Assembly: GCF_900110485.1 (NCBI RefSeq)
Contig: NZ_FODY01000029.1
Location: forward strand, 1-55,527
Source: Propionispora vibrioides
Lineage (GTDB): Bacteria > Bacillota > Negativicutes > Propionisporales > Propionisporaceae
Direction of reading: 5' to 3'
DNA length: 55,527 nt
A program made the position numbers and the translations under genes. The notes beneath the pieces were generated by a model. The model had not been told where the DNA came from and searched no databases. It was given only the letters and a program-made list of their open reading frames with translations. How positions within the stretch are numbered: the first letter of the stretch is position 1; each line of letters opens with the position of its first letter. Positions 17,268 through 26,414 of this stretch are shown one piece after another.

Positions 17268-18101
17268 ATGCTTGTAAATATGAAGACCCTGTTACAGGAC
17301 GCTAAAAAAAATCAATATGGGATACCGGCTGCCAATGCCTGGAATGAAAGCACGGTGAAAGCTGCCATTGCCACAGCGGAGGCCCAGCGTTCACCGCTCA
17401 TTCTGGCGCTTTATCCGGCTATGGCGGATATTCTGGAATTTGGCGCTATCGCCATTCCTCATGCCAGCCGGGCGCAGGTGCCTGTGGTCGTTCATCTGGA
17501 CCATGGACAGGAGTTTGCCGACGCCGTAAAAGCGGTGCGCGCCGGATTTACCTCTCTTATGGTAGACCGGTCGACTTGCCCTTTTGAACAGAATGTGGCG
17601 GAGGTAAGGGAAATCGTTAAGATCGCCCACACGCTGGACATGAGCGTAGAAGCCGAACTGGGCCATGTAGGCAAGGGCAGCGAGTACCACAGAACCAAGA
17701 ATGATGGTCTGACCGATCCTGGTGAAGCGGAGCGGTTTGTAGCGGCAACGGGAATTGATTGCCTGGCTGTGGCCGTGGGAACTTCGCACGGGATGTATGC
17801 GGGGACGCCGGAAATCCATTTCGACCTGCTCGCCAGGCTCAATCAGGTGGTGCCGGTGCCGCTGGTACTACACGGCTGCTCGGGAACGGGCGATGATAAT
17901 TTGCAAAAGGCCATCCAATATGGTATCACCAAGCTGAATCTGTACACCGATCTGGATCAGGCAGGCTATGCAGTATTGGACCAGTTTTTCATTCAGGGGA
18001 AAGCGGCCAATATGCTGCAGGCGGAAGCCGCCATGACCGCCGGCTATGCAGCAAAGCTGGGCTACTATATGGAATTGTTCGGTTCCCAACAGCGCGTATA
18101 A
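17268..18101 (+). CDS. Class II aldolase (GatY/KbaY/FbaA family)
   Basis: 277 residues. Zinc-binding His in VHLDHGQEF, then VEAELGHVGKG, the SHGMY motif (AVAVGTSHGMY) and the phosphate-binding LHGCSGTGDDN. These are class II fructose-bisphosphate/tagatose-bisphosphate aldolase motifs. It would cleave the phosphorylated intermediate to DHAP or a related ketone plus an aldehyde. Last gene before a terminator at 18130. Confidence 0.88.
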   Translation: MLVNMKTLLQDAKKNQYGIPAANAWNESTVKAAIATAEAQRSPLILALYPAMADILEFGAIAIPHASRAQVPVVVHLDHGQEFADAVKAVRAGFTSLMVDRSTCPFEQNVAEVREIVKIAHTLDMSVEAELGHVGKGSEYHRTKNDGLTDPGEAERFVAATGIDCLAVAVGTSHGMYAGTPEIHFDLLARLNQVVPVPLVLHGCSGTGDDNLQKAIQYGITKLNLYTDLDQAGYAVLDQFFIQGKAANMLQAEAAMTAGYAAKLGYYMELFGSQQRV

Positions 18102-18129
18102 TTGTTGAGCTTGCTTGTTGGTAGCTTCA

Positions 18130-18176
18130 GGGGAATATGCTCACCGTGCAGGACACAACGGCATATTCCCCTTTCT
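18130..18176 (+). terminator. Intrinsic terminator of the PTS operon
   Basis: GGGGAATATGC / GCATATTCCCC stem followed by TTTCTT, between the aldolase stop and the regulator start. Confidence 0.75.
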
Positions 18177-18222
18177 TAAGTTGATATTCAGCATATGCAG
18201 GAGCAAGAGAGGAAGAACTATC

Positions 18223-21123
18223 TTGTCTGAAGAGGTAAAAGATACAATCAAGCAGTTAATTATGTCGGAAAGTGTGTATCATCCTTTGACCGATGAAGAA
18301 ATTGCCCGGACGGTAGCGGTGCTGCGGGAAACGGTAACAGGCATCAGAAAAGAACTGCAAATTCCGAGTTCAAGGGAACGGCGCAAAAGGAATATAAAAG
18401 AAGCCATTCAGGCCGTAAGAACAAAGCGGCCTGCTGTTTCCATCAGCCAGCTTGTCCACTTGCTCAACGATCAGGGGTTTGAGGTCACGCGAAACTATGT
18501 GGCCGATGTAATTAATGAAAAACTGCCGTCTGTTGCTGACCCGGGCAGCGAAGAACCGGCGGTGCCTGAGTCGCGGCCGGAGGATTTTTCTACGCTGGTT
18601 GGTCATAATGGCAGTTTAGTTAAAAATATTCAACAGGCCAAAGCGGCTATTTTATATCCTCCCTATGGTCTGCCGACCTTGATTGTCGGTGACAGCGGCA
18701 CCGGGAAATCAAAATTTGCCGAGTGCATGTACCAGCATGCCAAGAACAATCACATCCTAGCCGATACGTCGCCCTTTGTCGCTTTAAACTGTGCCGACTA
18801 TGGCGATAATCCCCAACTGCTGCTGTCTATTTTGTACGGACATAAAAAGGGGGCCTTCACCGGTGCCGATCAGGATACGGCGGGCCTGGTAGAGCGGGCC
18901 GACGGCGGCATTTTATTTCTGGATGAAATCCACCGGCTGCCGCCGAAGGGACAGGAAATGCTGTTTTCCCTGCTTGATAAGGGTAAGTTTCGCCGGTTGG
19001 GCGAAGTGGACACCGAGCGGGAGTCACGGGTATATTTTATCGGAGCCACGACAGAAAGCATCGAGTCTTCGCTGCTGTTGACTTTTAGAAGAAGAATTCC
19101 CATGATTATTGAACTGCCTAAGCTGGAGGATCGCACTCTCCAGGAAAAGGCCCAGCTTATTTATGATTTTTTTCAGAACGAGGCTAACCGCACTAAGTGC
19201 AAGATTATGGTGAAAAGTAAGATTTTATCGGCCTTTGCCCTGAAAAAGTATGACGGTAATATCGGACAGCTAAAGAGTGAAATCCAGGTTACCTGTGCCA
19301 ATGCGTATGTGGAAAAGATGAACAGCGGTAAAAATGAAATCAATATCGGGTTTAATGAACTTTTATATAATACCTTATTCCATGACAAACAAACGGCCGG
19401 TCAGCCGCGCAAAAGCGCCGTTATCTTTCAGGATACCTTATTTGTGCCCCATATTACGGCCACCAAGGTACAGCATGAGTATCCGGTGTTTGAGGATATT
19501 TATCAAAAGATAGAAGAAAAATATTATGAGTTAAAAGAAATGGACATTTCACCGCCGGAGATCGAGAAAATCATCTGGACTTTTGTGGTAAACAAATTTA
19601 AACTCATCGGGACGGAACGGTCGGAAGGCAAGCAATTAGTCATTGATGAGTTTAAATATTTGGTCGGAGAAACGATCAGTACCATCATAAAAGATTTTTA
19701 CCTGCGAACCGGCTCCTTGTATCCCGACCTGAAGCTTAATACCAAAGTACTGATTTACCTGGCCATTCATTTGGGCGAAGCCATCAAACGGATCAAATAC
19801 AATCAGGACATTATCAATCCTAATTTATCGTATATCAGACAAAACTTTGCCAATGAATATAACTTGGCGCTGCAACTGGCGAAGGACGTGGAAAAGGCGG
19901 AGAATATGGAGCTGCCCGAGGGCGAAATCGGCTTCATTGCCATGTATATCAAGGAATTGCTGCAGGTTACCAATAAAAAGAACAAGGTGGCCATCATTAC
20001 CGTCTGTCATGGTAAAATCGCGTCGGAAATGATTGCCATTGTCCGCCAGCTTATGGGCGTGGATTTCCCGATTGCCATTGATATGCCCTTCAATACCAAT
20101 CCAACCAAAGTGTTTGAGCAAGTTGTGGAAATTGCCCAAACCTTTGAGCCCGACATGGGCATTTTATTCTTTGTCGACATGGGTTCGCTGGTTAATATCG
20201 GTGAAGTCGTACAAAAAAGAACAGGCATAAAGACCCGCACCATTGACCGGGTGGATTTGGTATCGGTCATGGAGGCTGTCCGTAAGGCGTATATCTCCGA
20301 TCAGGATTCGCAGGAAACACTGGATGATATTTACTATGAAATCATTCACTCCCGCCACTCCTACCCGGTACTGCCGATCGAAAATTCCGGAAAACCGCCG
20401 GTTATTGTCTGCATGTGTCTGACCGGTCGCGGGGTGGCAACCACTATTCGCGATGTCCTCACCGAATATTACCCTCATGTTAAAACTGAGACACTCAGTG
20501 TCGTGGACGAAGAGTTGAAACAAAAAATGACCGCACTGCGCAGCCAGTACAGCCTGATTGCCGTTGTCGGGACGATGAATCCCAAGCTACAGGGCGTTAA
20601 TTTCATTCCTTTTGACTTTGAGTTTCATAAAAACCAGAAAATGCTGTTAGACTATCTCATCAGACAGCACCAGGGGAATACCTTGCAAAGCATTTTGCGG
20701 GAGGACCTGATTCTGCTGAATGGCAATTACCGGACTAAATTGGAAGTGCTGGAAGCGCTCGGCAGCTTGTTATTTAATAACGGCTATGTGAAAAAGCAAT
20801 TTCTCCAGTCCATGACGGCCCGGGAAGATATGAGCAGCACTTGTTTTAAAAATGGGATTGCCATTCCTCATGGCTTGCCTTCCTTGGTCAATGAATCGGC
20901 GGTGGTGTTCATCAAACTGCAGCAAGCTCTCGAATGGGATCAGAACAAAAACAAGGTAAAGCTCATTTGCCTGCCGGCTGTCAAAAACGATGATGTTGGC
21001 ATTATTACCGATTTGTTTTATACATTGAAGGACAAGGAACGGGTGCAAAGCCTGCTGGCAGCGGCCGGACCACAGGAATTTATCAATACATTGTGTTCCC
21101 TGTCAGCAAGCAAACACTCCTGA
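18223..21123 (+). CDS. LevR-type sigma-54 activator with PRD and PTS domains
   Basis: Start taken at TTG 18223 (LSEEVKD) after GAGAGGAAG, because an upstream extension to 18115 would run through the terminator hairpin. 966 residues. Domains in order: N-terminal DNA-binding region resembling RpoN (LTDEEIARTVAVLRETV); AAA+ domain with Walker A GDSGTGKSKF, GAFTGA (sigma-54 contact) and Walker B ILFLDEI; a PRD (YQKIEEKYYELKEMDISPPE, then LAIHLGEAIKRI); an EIIA-Man-like domain with VCHGKIA; an EIIB-Gat-like part (MCLTGRGVATTI); and a C-terminal EIIA-like domain with AIPHGLP. Phosphorylation of these domains by the PTS should tune activation of the perfect -24/-12 promoter at 13831. Confidence 0.9.
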   Translation: MSEEVKDTIKQLIMSESVYHPLTDEEIARTVAVLRETVTGIRKELQIPSSRERRKRNIKEAIQAVRTKRPAVSISQLVHLLNDQGFEVTRNYVADVINEKLPSVADPGSEEPAVPESRPEDFSTLVGHNGSLVKNIQQAKAAILYPPYGLPTLIVGDSGTGKSKFAECMYQHAKNNHILADTSPFVALNCADYGDNPQLLLSILYGHKKGAFTGADQDTAGLVERADGGILFLDEIHRLPPKGQEMLFSLLDKGKFRRLGEVDTERESRVYFIGATTESIESSLLLTFRRRIPMIIELPKLEDRTLQEKAQLIYDFFQNEANRTKCKIMVKSKILSAFALKKYDGNIGQLKSEIQVTCANAYVEKMNSGKNEINIGFNELLYNTLFHDKQTAGQPRKSAVIFQDTLFVPHITATKVQHEYPVFEDIYQKIEEKYYELKEMDISPPEIEKIIWTFVVNKFKLIGTERSEGKQLVIDEFKYLVGETISTIIKDFYLRTGSLYPDLKLNTKVLIYLAIHLGEAIKRIKYNQDIINPNLSYIRQNFANEYNLALQLAKDVEKAENMELPEGEIGFIAMYIKELLQVTNKKNKVAIITVCHGKIASEMIAIVRQLMGVDFPIAIDMPFNTNPTKVFEQVVEIAQTFEPDMGILFFVDMGSLVNIGEVVQKRTGIKTRTIDRVDLVSVMEAVRKAYISDQDSQETLDDIYYEIIHSRHSYPVLPIENSGKPPVIVCMCLTGRGVATTIRDVLTEYYPHVKTETLSVVDEELKQKMTALRSQYSLIAVVGTMNPKLQGVNFIPFDFEFHKNQKMLLDYLIRQHQGNTLQSILREDLILLNGNYRTKLEVLEALGSLLFNNGYVKKQFLQSMTAREDMSSTCFKNGIAIPHGLPSLVNESAVVFIKLQQALEWDQNKNKVKLICLPAVKNDDVGIITDLFYTLKDKERVQSLLAAAGPQEFINTLCSLSASKHS

Positions 21124-21149
21124 CCATAAAAAGACGGCAACCGGCAATA

Positions 21150-21240
21150 GTACCTTATCAACCCTAATCCTGTGAATACTGACGGTCTATTTTCCGCAAG
21201 CCTTCGTTGTCGTCAGTCGGCATACTTCCTCCGCCCTTTT
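21150..21240. repeat. Inverted repeat arm, left of tetR
   Basis: TACCTTATCAACCCTAATCC and the following ~70 bases are the reverse complement, with few differences, of the right part of the element at 21974-22128. It lacks the other end, so it is a partial copy. Its core (CTTCGTTGTCGTCAGTCGGC) also resembles the element at 49862. Confidence 0.75.
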
Positions 21241-21247
21241 TACGAAT

Positions 21248-21294
21248 ACATCCCGCATGCCGGTTTTTTGCCGGAAGCGGGATGTGTTTGTTTT
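21248..21294. terminator. Convergent-gene terminator
   Basis: ACATCCCGC…GCGGGATGT with an inner CCGG pair, followed by TTTGTTTT. It separates the PTS regulator (plus) from the tetR gene (minus). Confidence 0.65.
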
Positions 21295-21922
21295 ATAGAG
21301 TGCTGTCGGTTTTAGGGTGTTGGTTTTTAGAAAATAGAGCTTCATTTGCAATGCCATTAACAAATAAGTCAATAAACTCACGGGTGTATTCGTTAACTGC
21401 GGTTTTATCAGAGAAAGTTAAAACTTTATTAGTGATAAATAAGGATTGCAATAAATTAAATCCGATACAGGCAACGAAATGTTCGTCTATATTACGAAAC
21501 TGACATTGCTGTTTGCCTTCCAGGATTACTTTGGCGATAAGTGCGCTTATTTCTTTTTCCACGGCAGTTTGAAACCGGTTAGTTTGTCCGAGGGAATGAA
21601 TGGTATTATCTTGTTTTATAGTTGCATATAATAAAGACCGGTTTTCATAAAAATAAACACCGATAGTTTGCAATAGTTGTGATAACTGATAGACAGGAAG
21701 AGCGAGATTTTGTGTTTGAGTCAAGACCATAGCCTTAAGCTTTTCTAATTCATGAGTGATCAAACACATAAATAGTTCTTCCTTGTTAGGGAACTGTTGA
21801 TATAGCGTTCTCTTGGAAATCCGGCAGTCACGACATATTTCATTTATCGTGGTTTTTTGAAAGCCGAAGCGGGAGAAGCGAATTTTGGCAGCTGAGAGAA
21901 TTGAAAGCTTTACATCTTCCAT
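21293..21922 (-). CDS. TetR-family regulator
   Basis: 209 residues. N-terminal TetR helix-turn-helix (AAKIRFSRFGFQKTTINEIC, ISKRTLYQQFPNKEELF). C-terminal ligand domain not recognised. The gene is boxed by two inverted copies of a repeat (21150-21240 and 21974-22128). It points the same way as the efflux operon upstream of it (22111-25462), although that operon has its own TetR at 25655. No ribosome site stronger than GGAG is evident. Target unknown. Confidence 0.8.
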   Translation of the reverse strand: MEDVKLSILSAAKIRFSRFGFQKTTINEICRDCRISKRTLYQQFPNKEELFMCLITHELEKLKAMVLTQTQNLALPVYQLSQLLQTIGVYFYENRSLLYATIKQDNTIHSLGQTNRFQTAVEKEISALIAKVILEGKQQCQFRNIDEHFVACIGFNLLQSLFITNKVLTFSDKTAVNEYTREFIDLFVNGIANEALFSKNQHPKTDSTL

Positions 21923-21973
21923 TCGACTGCGCTCCTTAAGAAAAGTATTACTTGCGGTATAGATCCATCGAAT

Positions 21974-22128
21974 ACCTTGTCAAAGCCTAAAACTGTAGAA
22001 TAATGGTATGGCTATTTTTCACAAGACAAGGTGGAGAAGGAGACATACCGGAAGTATGCTGACTGACGACAACGACGCTTACGGAAAATAGACCGTCAGT
22101 ATTCACGGGATTAGAGTTGATAAGGTAC
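21974..22128. repeat. MITE-like repeat, right of tetR
   Basis: Ends TACCTTGTCAA / TTGATAAGGTA, about 155 bases. The interior has GGTGGAGAAGGAGACATACC and GACTGACGACAACGACGCTT, related to the element at 49862. The last codons and stop of the ABC-2 permease gene (22111) lie inside its end, so the insertion has shaped that protein's C-terminus. Confidence 0.75.
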
Positions 22129-23277
22129 TCGTCCCTTGGTATCAACATGGCTTTTTCTGTGGGAGTAGCACATGATTGTCATGCTGAAGAGGCTGGTTCC
22201 TAGCAGGAATAAAATCATACTGTTTTGGTAAAGAACCGGTGAATAGCCGGCAAGCATCAGCTCGCGAAGGGTGTTGGAAAAATAAGATAGGGGGAAGGTA
22301 TAAGAGATAATTCTTCCGGCTCTATCCATAGCTTCCAGCGGCCAGGTATAGCCTGATAATACAAAGGCCGGGACGGTATAAGCGATGGATAGTCTGGTAA
22401 AGGTCAGTTCGGAATGGCAGAGGGAAGCAAGGAATGCTCCCAGCGAAACGGCGGCAAAAATAAAGGTAGAGGAGAGCAATAATAAACTGGGTAAGGAAGC
22501 TCTGCCGGGAATGTTAAAAAAGTATATGGCGGCCGATATGGTAAGGAAAAAGGTCAGTGTGCCTGAAATCCAATAGGGCAATAATTTTCCTGCCATGATG
22601 CTTAGCGGGTGGGACTGGCTTAATTCCTCCGGATGCCGGTATTCATGCTGGACGCTGGCACCGATTGCCAGGAAGATGCCCTGTTGAAAAGCGGCCATAG
22701 ACAAGCCCAGAACAAAGAAGTAGAGATAACTTTGCGTCGGATTGTTAAGTACCCGCAACCGGAATTCAGCCGGAGCGGTCTTGTTCTCAGCCATAGCAGG
22801 CATTTGACCGGTGTTTGTTTCCGTTAACCTGGTGCCTGTTTCCTGAGAAAAGGCCGCAATAATCTCCTGGGCGGCTGTAGTTACCGTATTGGCGATGAGA
22901 ATATTAGCGCCGTCAGCCATAAGCAGAACTGTGGAAGAGCGCCCGGCTTTGGCATCCTGGGTAAATTTCCTGGGAATATGTACGGCAGCGTACCCTTCTT
23001 TTTCCTGCAGTGCCTGTTCCAGCTCGGTCTGCGTTGAGACATAGTCGATGATTTGAAAGCGTTCGGAGTCGTCAAAAGCCTGAATCAGTGTGCGGCTGAA
23101 TTGCGTTTGGTCTTCATCGCAGATAATTAAAGGCACTGCTTTTATCGTATGGGTACTATATAATAGACTGAATAAAATCAGATAGGCCAGGGATGCACCG
23201 AACAGGAAAACGGCTCGCCGGCGGTCTGTAATAAACAGTTGACCGATTTCCCGTTTACATATCTGCCGCCAATTCAT
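22111..23277 (-). CDS. ABC-2 type permease (YhhJ/YbhR-like)
   Basis: 388 residues. One N-terminal membrane helix (residues ~20-42), a large extracytoplasmic domain, then five C-terminal helices with the ABC-2 pattern (AAFQQGIFLAIGASVQHEYRH, PAFVLSGYTWPLEAM). Overlaps the neighbouring paralogous permease by 4 bases. Together with it and the HlyD protein it should form a drug or lipid exporter. No ATP-binding subunit is encoded in the operon. Confidence 0.85.
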   Translation of the reverse strand: MNWRQICKREIGQLFITDRRRAVFLFGASLAYLILFSLLYSTHTIKAVPLIICDEDQTQFSRTLIQAFDDSERFQIIDYVSTQTELEQALQEKEGYAAVHIPRKFTQDAKAGRSSTVLLMADGANILIANTVTTAAQEIIAAFSQETGTRLTETNTGQMPAMAENKTAPAEFRLRVLNNPTQSYLYFFVLGLSMAAFQQGIFLAIGASVQHEYRHPEELSQSHPLSIMAGKLLPYWISGTLTFFLTISAAIYFFNIPGRASLPSLLLLSSTFIFAAVSLGAFLASLCHSELTFTRLSIAYTVPAFVLSGYTWPLEAMDRAGRIISYTFPLSYFSNTLRELMLAGYSPVLYQNSMILFLLGTSLFSMTIMCYSHRKSHVDTKGRVPYQL

Positions 23278-24437
23278 GGGGAAACCTCCTTTGTGGTTTG
23301 CAGCTCAAACTTTTTCCGGCGAAGGGTAAACACCAGCAGGGTGGTTAGCTGGAGGACGAGGCCGCCGGCAAACATGCTAAGACTGTTTGACAGCAGGAAT
23401 GGTGAGTAGCCTGCTAACAATATATCGCGCAGTGTATCTGCCATATAAGTGAGCGGCATAAGCGAGGAAAAAAATCGCGCCACCTCGTTCATGGCCAAAG
23501 AAGGCCAACTGAGGCCGCTGTATAACAGGCCGGGCATGATATAGAGCAGCGGTACCTGCAGAGCGGCAACTTCACTGCTGGTAATGGCCGAAAAGAAAAA
23601 GCTGAGATTAATGACGAGAAAGGTAAATGCACTGACCAGGAGCAGGAGGCTCAGCATATTTGTACGAACCGGTACCCCGAAGCCCACGTTCATGATAGCC
23701 AGGCAGATGATAAAGGCTACTGTGGCGCAGCCCCAGACGGGTAACAGCTTGCCGAGGACAAGCGTCGTTGCGGAGGTCTGCCGCCAGCGGGAAAGCCGGC
23801 GGTATTCCCGGGCGATAAGCGGGCCTGCCACCAACAGGATGGCGATTTGCAAGCCGTTAGCCGCTAAACCGGGCAGCATAAAATTGGTGTAGGAGGTAGT
23901 CGGGTTGCTAATAATTCTGATTCCCAATTTAACCGGAGCGGTAGTCCGCAGGGCCGGCGCCGGCAGTTGATTGAGCGCTTCCTGCAGTTTCTGGCCGGTG
24001 GCTGCCGAGAAGGTCTGTACAATCTCCTGACTGGAGGAAATTACGGCATTGGCAAACATCACGTTGGTCGAATTTGTTTCAATCAGAATTTCGGAGGACA
24101 TGCCCAGTTTGATCTGCTGGCTGAACTTGGCTGGAATAGAGACGGCAACCAATGCCTTATCTTCCCGGAGCCAGCGTTCCATTTCTTCCTGCGTGGTAAC
24201 TTGAGCAACAACTTTATAGCGTTCGGAGTCCATATACGCCTGAGTTAACGACCGGCTGCCCGTTGTCTGATCCTGGTCGTAGATGACAGTGGGGATATAT
24301 TTAACGACATTGTTGCTGTAAGTGAAGCCAAAAAGGATGGTATACAGAATAGGCAGGCCAACAAGCAGCAAAACGGTGGGGGCTGCGGGAGCAAAGAGCC
24401 TGCGCAGTTCCAGCAGCAGCACTTCCTTTAGTTTCAT
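23274..24437 (-). CDS. ABC-2 type permease (YhhJ/YbhS-like)
   Basis: 387 residues, paralogous to the next gene: N-terminal helix (~15-35), soluble domain, five C-terminal helices (ANGLQIAILLVAGPLIAREY, MPGLLYSGLSWPSLAMNE). The stop/start junctions overlap those of both neighbours, indicating translational coupling. Second half of a heterodimeric permease. Confidence 0.85.
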   Translation of the reverse strand: MKLKEVLLLELRRLFAPAAPTVLLLVGLPILYTILFGFTYSNNVVKYIPTVIYDQDQTTGSRSLTQAYMDSERYKVVAQVTTQEEMERWLREDKALVAVSIPAKFSQQIKLGMSSEILIETNSTNVMFANAVISSSQEIVQTFSAATGQKLQEALNQLPAPALRTTAPVKLGIRIISNPTTSYTNFMLPGLAANGLQIAILLVAGPLIAREYRRLSRWRQTSATTLVLGKLLPVWGCATVAFIICLAIMNVGFGVPVRTNMLSLLLLVSAFTFLVINLSFFFSAITSSEVAALQVPLLYIMPGLLYSGLSWPSLAMNEVARFFSSLMPLTYMADTLRDILLAGYSPFLLSNSLSMFAGGLVLQLTTLLVFTLRRKKFELQTTKEVSP

Positions 24438-25462
24438 CAGTTGACACCGTCCATCAATTTAAAGCGCATGCCGGGGCGGATTTTATCGGAATTGACCTGG
24501 ATTTTGACATTAAAGGTAATAATATCGTTGTCGCCGCGTTCGTTGGTGGCCCGGTAGGTAGCAAATTCCGCCTTCTTGCTAATATCGACAACGGTCCCGT
24601 CTAAGATAAGATTGCTGTCCCGGCCCTGAACCTTAACCTGCTGCTGAACAGAGTAGCGGGAAAGGTCGGTCTCCTTTACTTTTAAATTGACCCAGTTGTC
24701 CAACGGGTCCTGGATGGCTACTAAAGGCATGCCCTGAGATACCATGGCTCCTTCTTCTACATACTTGGCGGTGACGATGCCGTCAAAGGGCGCGCGTATT
24801 TCTGTTTCGTCCAGAGATACTTCCACCTGCTGCAAGGTAGCTTGCGCCTGGGCCACTTTGCTGTGCATGGTGGCCTCATTGGCGGTATTTACATCGGTTT
24901 GCAGCAGTCCGGCCTGAGCTGCCTTTAAACCGGCCTGGGCCTGACTGTACGCAGCCTGAGCCACTTGATATTTGGTCCGGTACGTATCAAATAATTGTTT
25001 GGAAATGGCACCCGACGCCAGCAGTTCACTGTACCGGCTATAATCACTTTCAGCCAGCGCTAAATCGGACTGGGCTTTTTCTAATTGGGCTTGGGCGGTA
25101 TGCAGGGCGGCTTTGGACGTTTGATCCTGCAGTACGGTAACGGTGGCGGCCTGGGCTGTTTGGGCCTGTAACGCATTGATATTGGCTTTTGCCTGACTGA
25201 CTTGAGCGGCGATATCCCGGTTGTCAATACGCGCCAAAAGTTGTCCTTGGCTTACTTTGTCGCCTTCTTTTACGAGCAGGCTGACGACGCGTCCCGGTAT
25301 TTTTGAGTTGATATCGACCTCCTTGGCTTCAGCCCTGCCCCACATTTCGGCAGTTGCCATGCTGCTTCCGCAGCCGGCCAGCATGGGGATCAATACAACT
25401 GATAATAGGATATAGATTGGCCAGTTCCAGGAACGGTTGTGCCTGATTCTGATTAAGGACAT
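24437..25462 (-). CDS. HlyD-family periplasmic adaptor (possible lipoprotein)
   Basis: 341 residues. N-terminal hydrophobic segment ending in LAGCGSS, a likely lipobox with Cys31. Biotinyl-lipoyl-like halves (GRVVSLLVKEGDKVSQGQLL and IRAPFDGIVTAKYVEEG) flank a long Ala/Gln-rich coiled-coil hairpin (~70-200), the hallmark of membrane fusion proteins. First gene of the efflux operon; bridges the ABC-2 permeases to an outer-membrane channel, which fits a diderm host. Confidence 0.88.
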   Translation of the reverse strand: MSLIRIRHNRSWNWPIYILLSVVLIPMLAGCGSSMATAEMWGRAEAKEVDINSKIPGRVVSLLVKEGDKVSQGQLLARIDNRDIAAQVSQAKANINALQAQTAQAATVTVLQDQTSKAALHTAQAQLEKAQSDLALAESDYSRYSELLASGAISKQLFDTYRTKYQVAQAAYSQAQAGLKAAQAGLLQTDVNTANEATMHSKVAQAQATLQQVEVSLDETEIRAPFDGIVTAKYVEEGAMVSQGMPLVAIQDPLDNWVNLKVKETDLSRYSVQQQVKVQGRDSNLILDGTVVDISKKAEFATYRATNERGDNDIITFNVKIQVNSDKIRPGMRFKLMDGVN

Positions 25463-25567
25463 TTTCTTTCCTCCTTGTTAAATACCTGATATCTTAAGAT
25501 AAAATCGGATTCCCCAGGGGTCCGGATGATGGAAAACAGAGACCGAAAGGAACTTTTGTACTTTTAT

Positions 25568-25591
25568 GTACCGAAACGGTATTTTTGGTAC
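25568..25591. promoter_or_regulatory. Probable TetR operator of the efflux operon
   Basis: GTACCGAAACGGTA followed by TTTTTGGTAC, upstream of the HlyD gene. The same GTACCG/CGGTAC half-sites occur in front of the tetR gene at 26227. Confidence 0.55.
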
Positions 25592-25654
25592 TGACAGGGT
25601 ATAAGTAAAGCGCCGCAATAGCGCATGTACCTATAGATAAAAGATCTTAAGTTA

Positions 25655-26206
25655 TTATTTTACGGAAATTCCCTGGATGATTACATCCAGCATCGCCGAC
25701 ATGGCGTCCGGGTAGGTCATGTTGTTTTCACTGAGGAAACGGTAACTGTTCAAGTCATTCATGGTGCTAATGATCATTTGCTGAACGATCTTTATATTCA
25801 CCGGACGGATAATAGCAGCCTCCATTCCTTGCGAGAGGAGGTCGGACAGACGGTTCATCCGTTCCTGGCGAAATTGGGTCACCTTTTTCCATTCCCCCGG
25901 ATAGGTTAGGCGCAGATCGTCATATACACGGTCATGAAACGGTTCAAAAGCCTTCGGTGAAATCAATAGTGCGGCTTTTAACTTTTCAACAACCGGCAAA
26001 TCGGAATTATATATTTTTTCCTCTTGCTCGCGCAGATCCTGTAACACAATATCCAGGATGGTGGCAATCAATTCATCCTTGGAGGAAAAATGTTCATACA
26101 GCGATGACTTGCTGATACTTAGCCGCTTAGTAAGGTCACTCATTGTAAATTTGAAACCCCGTAAATTGATTTCTTCTACGGTTGCCAGAATAATTCGATT
26201 GCGCAA
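25655..26206 (-). CDS. TetR-family repressor of the efflux operon
   Basis: 183 residues with a TetR HTH (FKFTMSDLTKRLSISKSSLYEHFSSKDELI). It lies directly upstream of, and in line with, the HlyD/ABC-2 operon. Matching GTACCG…CGGTAC palindromes sit before both, so it likely represses itself and the exporter until an inducer binds. Confidence 0.85.
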   Translation of the reverse strand: MRNRIILATVEEINLRGFKFTMSDLTKRLSISKSSLYEHFSSKDELIATILDIVLQDLREQEEKIYNSDLPVVEKLKAALLISPKAFEPFHDRVYDDLRLTYPGEWKKVTQFRQERMNRLSDLLSQGMEAAIIRPVNIKIVQQMIISTMNDLNSYRFLSENNMTYPDAMSAMLDVIIQGISVK

Positions 26207-26226
26207 ATCATCACCTCATTAGTTTT

Positions 26227-26251
26227 GTACCGACAAGAACTAATCCGGTAC
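26227..26251. promoter_or_regulatory. Probable TetR autoregulatory operator
   Basis: GTACCG-N13-CGGTAC ending about 20 bases upstream of the tetR start, echoing the site at 25568. Confidence 0.5.
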
Positions 26252-26359
26252 TCTTCTTACAAGTGCATGATATACCAATTATTTTCTTGTGTCAATACCA
26301 ATGTGCCGGAGAAGCTATTGTAATATTTTTATTGAAAAAGTGAAATGGAGCATCAAACC

Positions 26360-26412
26360 TAAGACAAAAAGGACGGCTTCCGTAGCAGGCGGAAGCCGTC
26401 CTTTTTGTCTTA
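26360..26412. terminator. Bidirectional terminator
   Basis: Near-perfect 21-base stem around GGACGGCTTCC / GGAAGCCGTCC with A and T runs on the two sides, between the tetR promoter and the end of the response-regulator gene. Confidence 0.85.
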
Positions 26413-26414
26413 AG

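Noticed and set aside
18115-18222. Longer start for the LevR-type regulator
   Set aside because: It would read through the PTS operon terminator; TTG 18223 has a site and begins the conserved domain.
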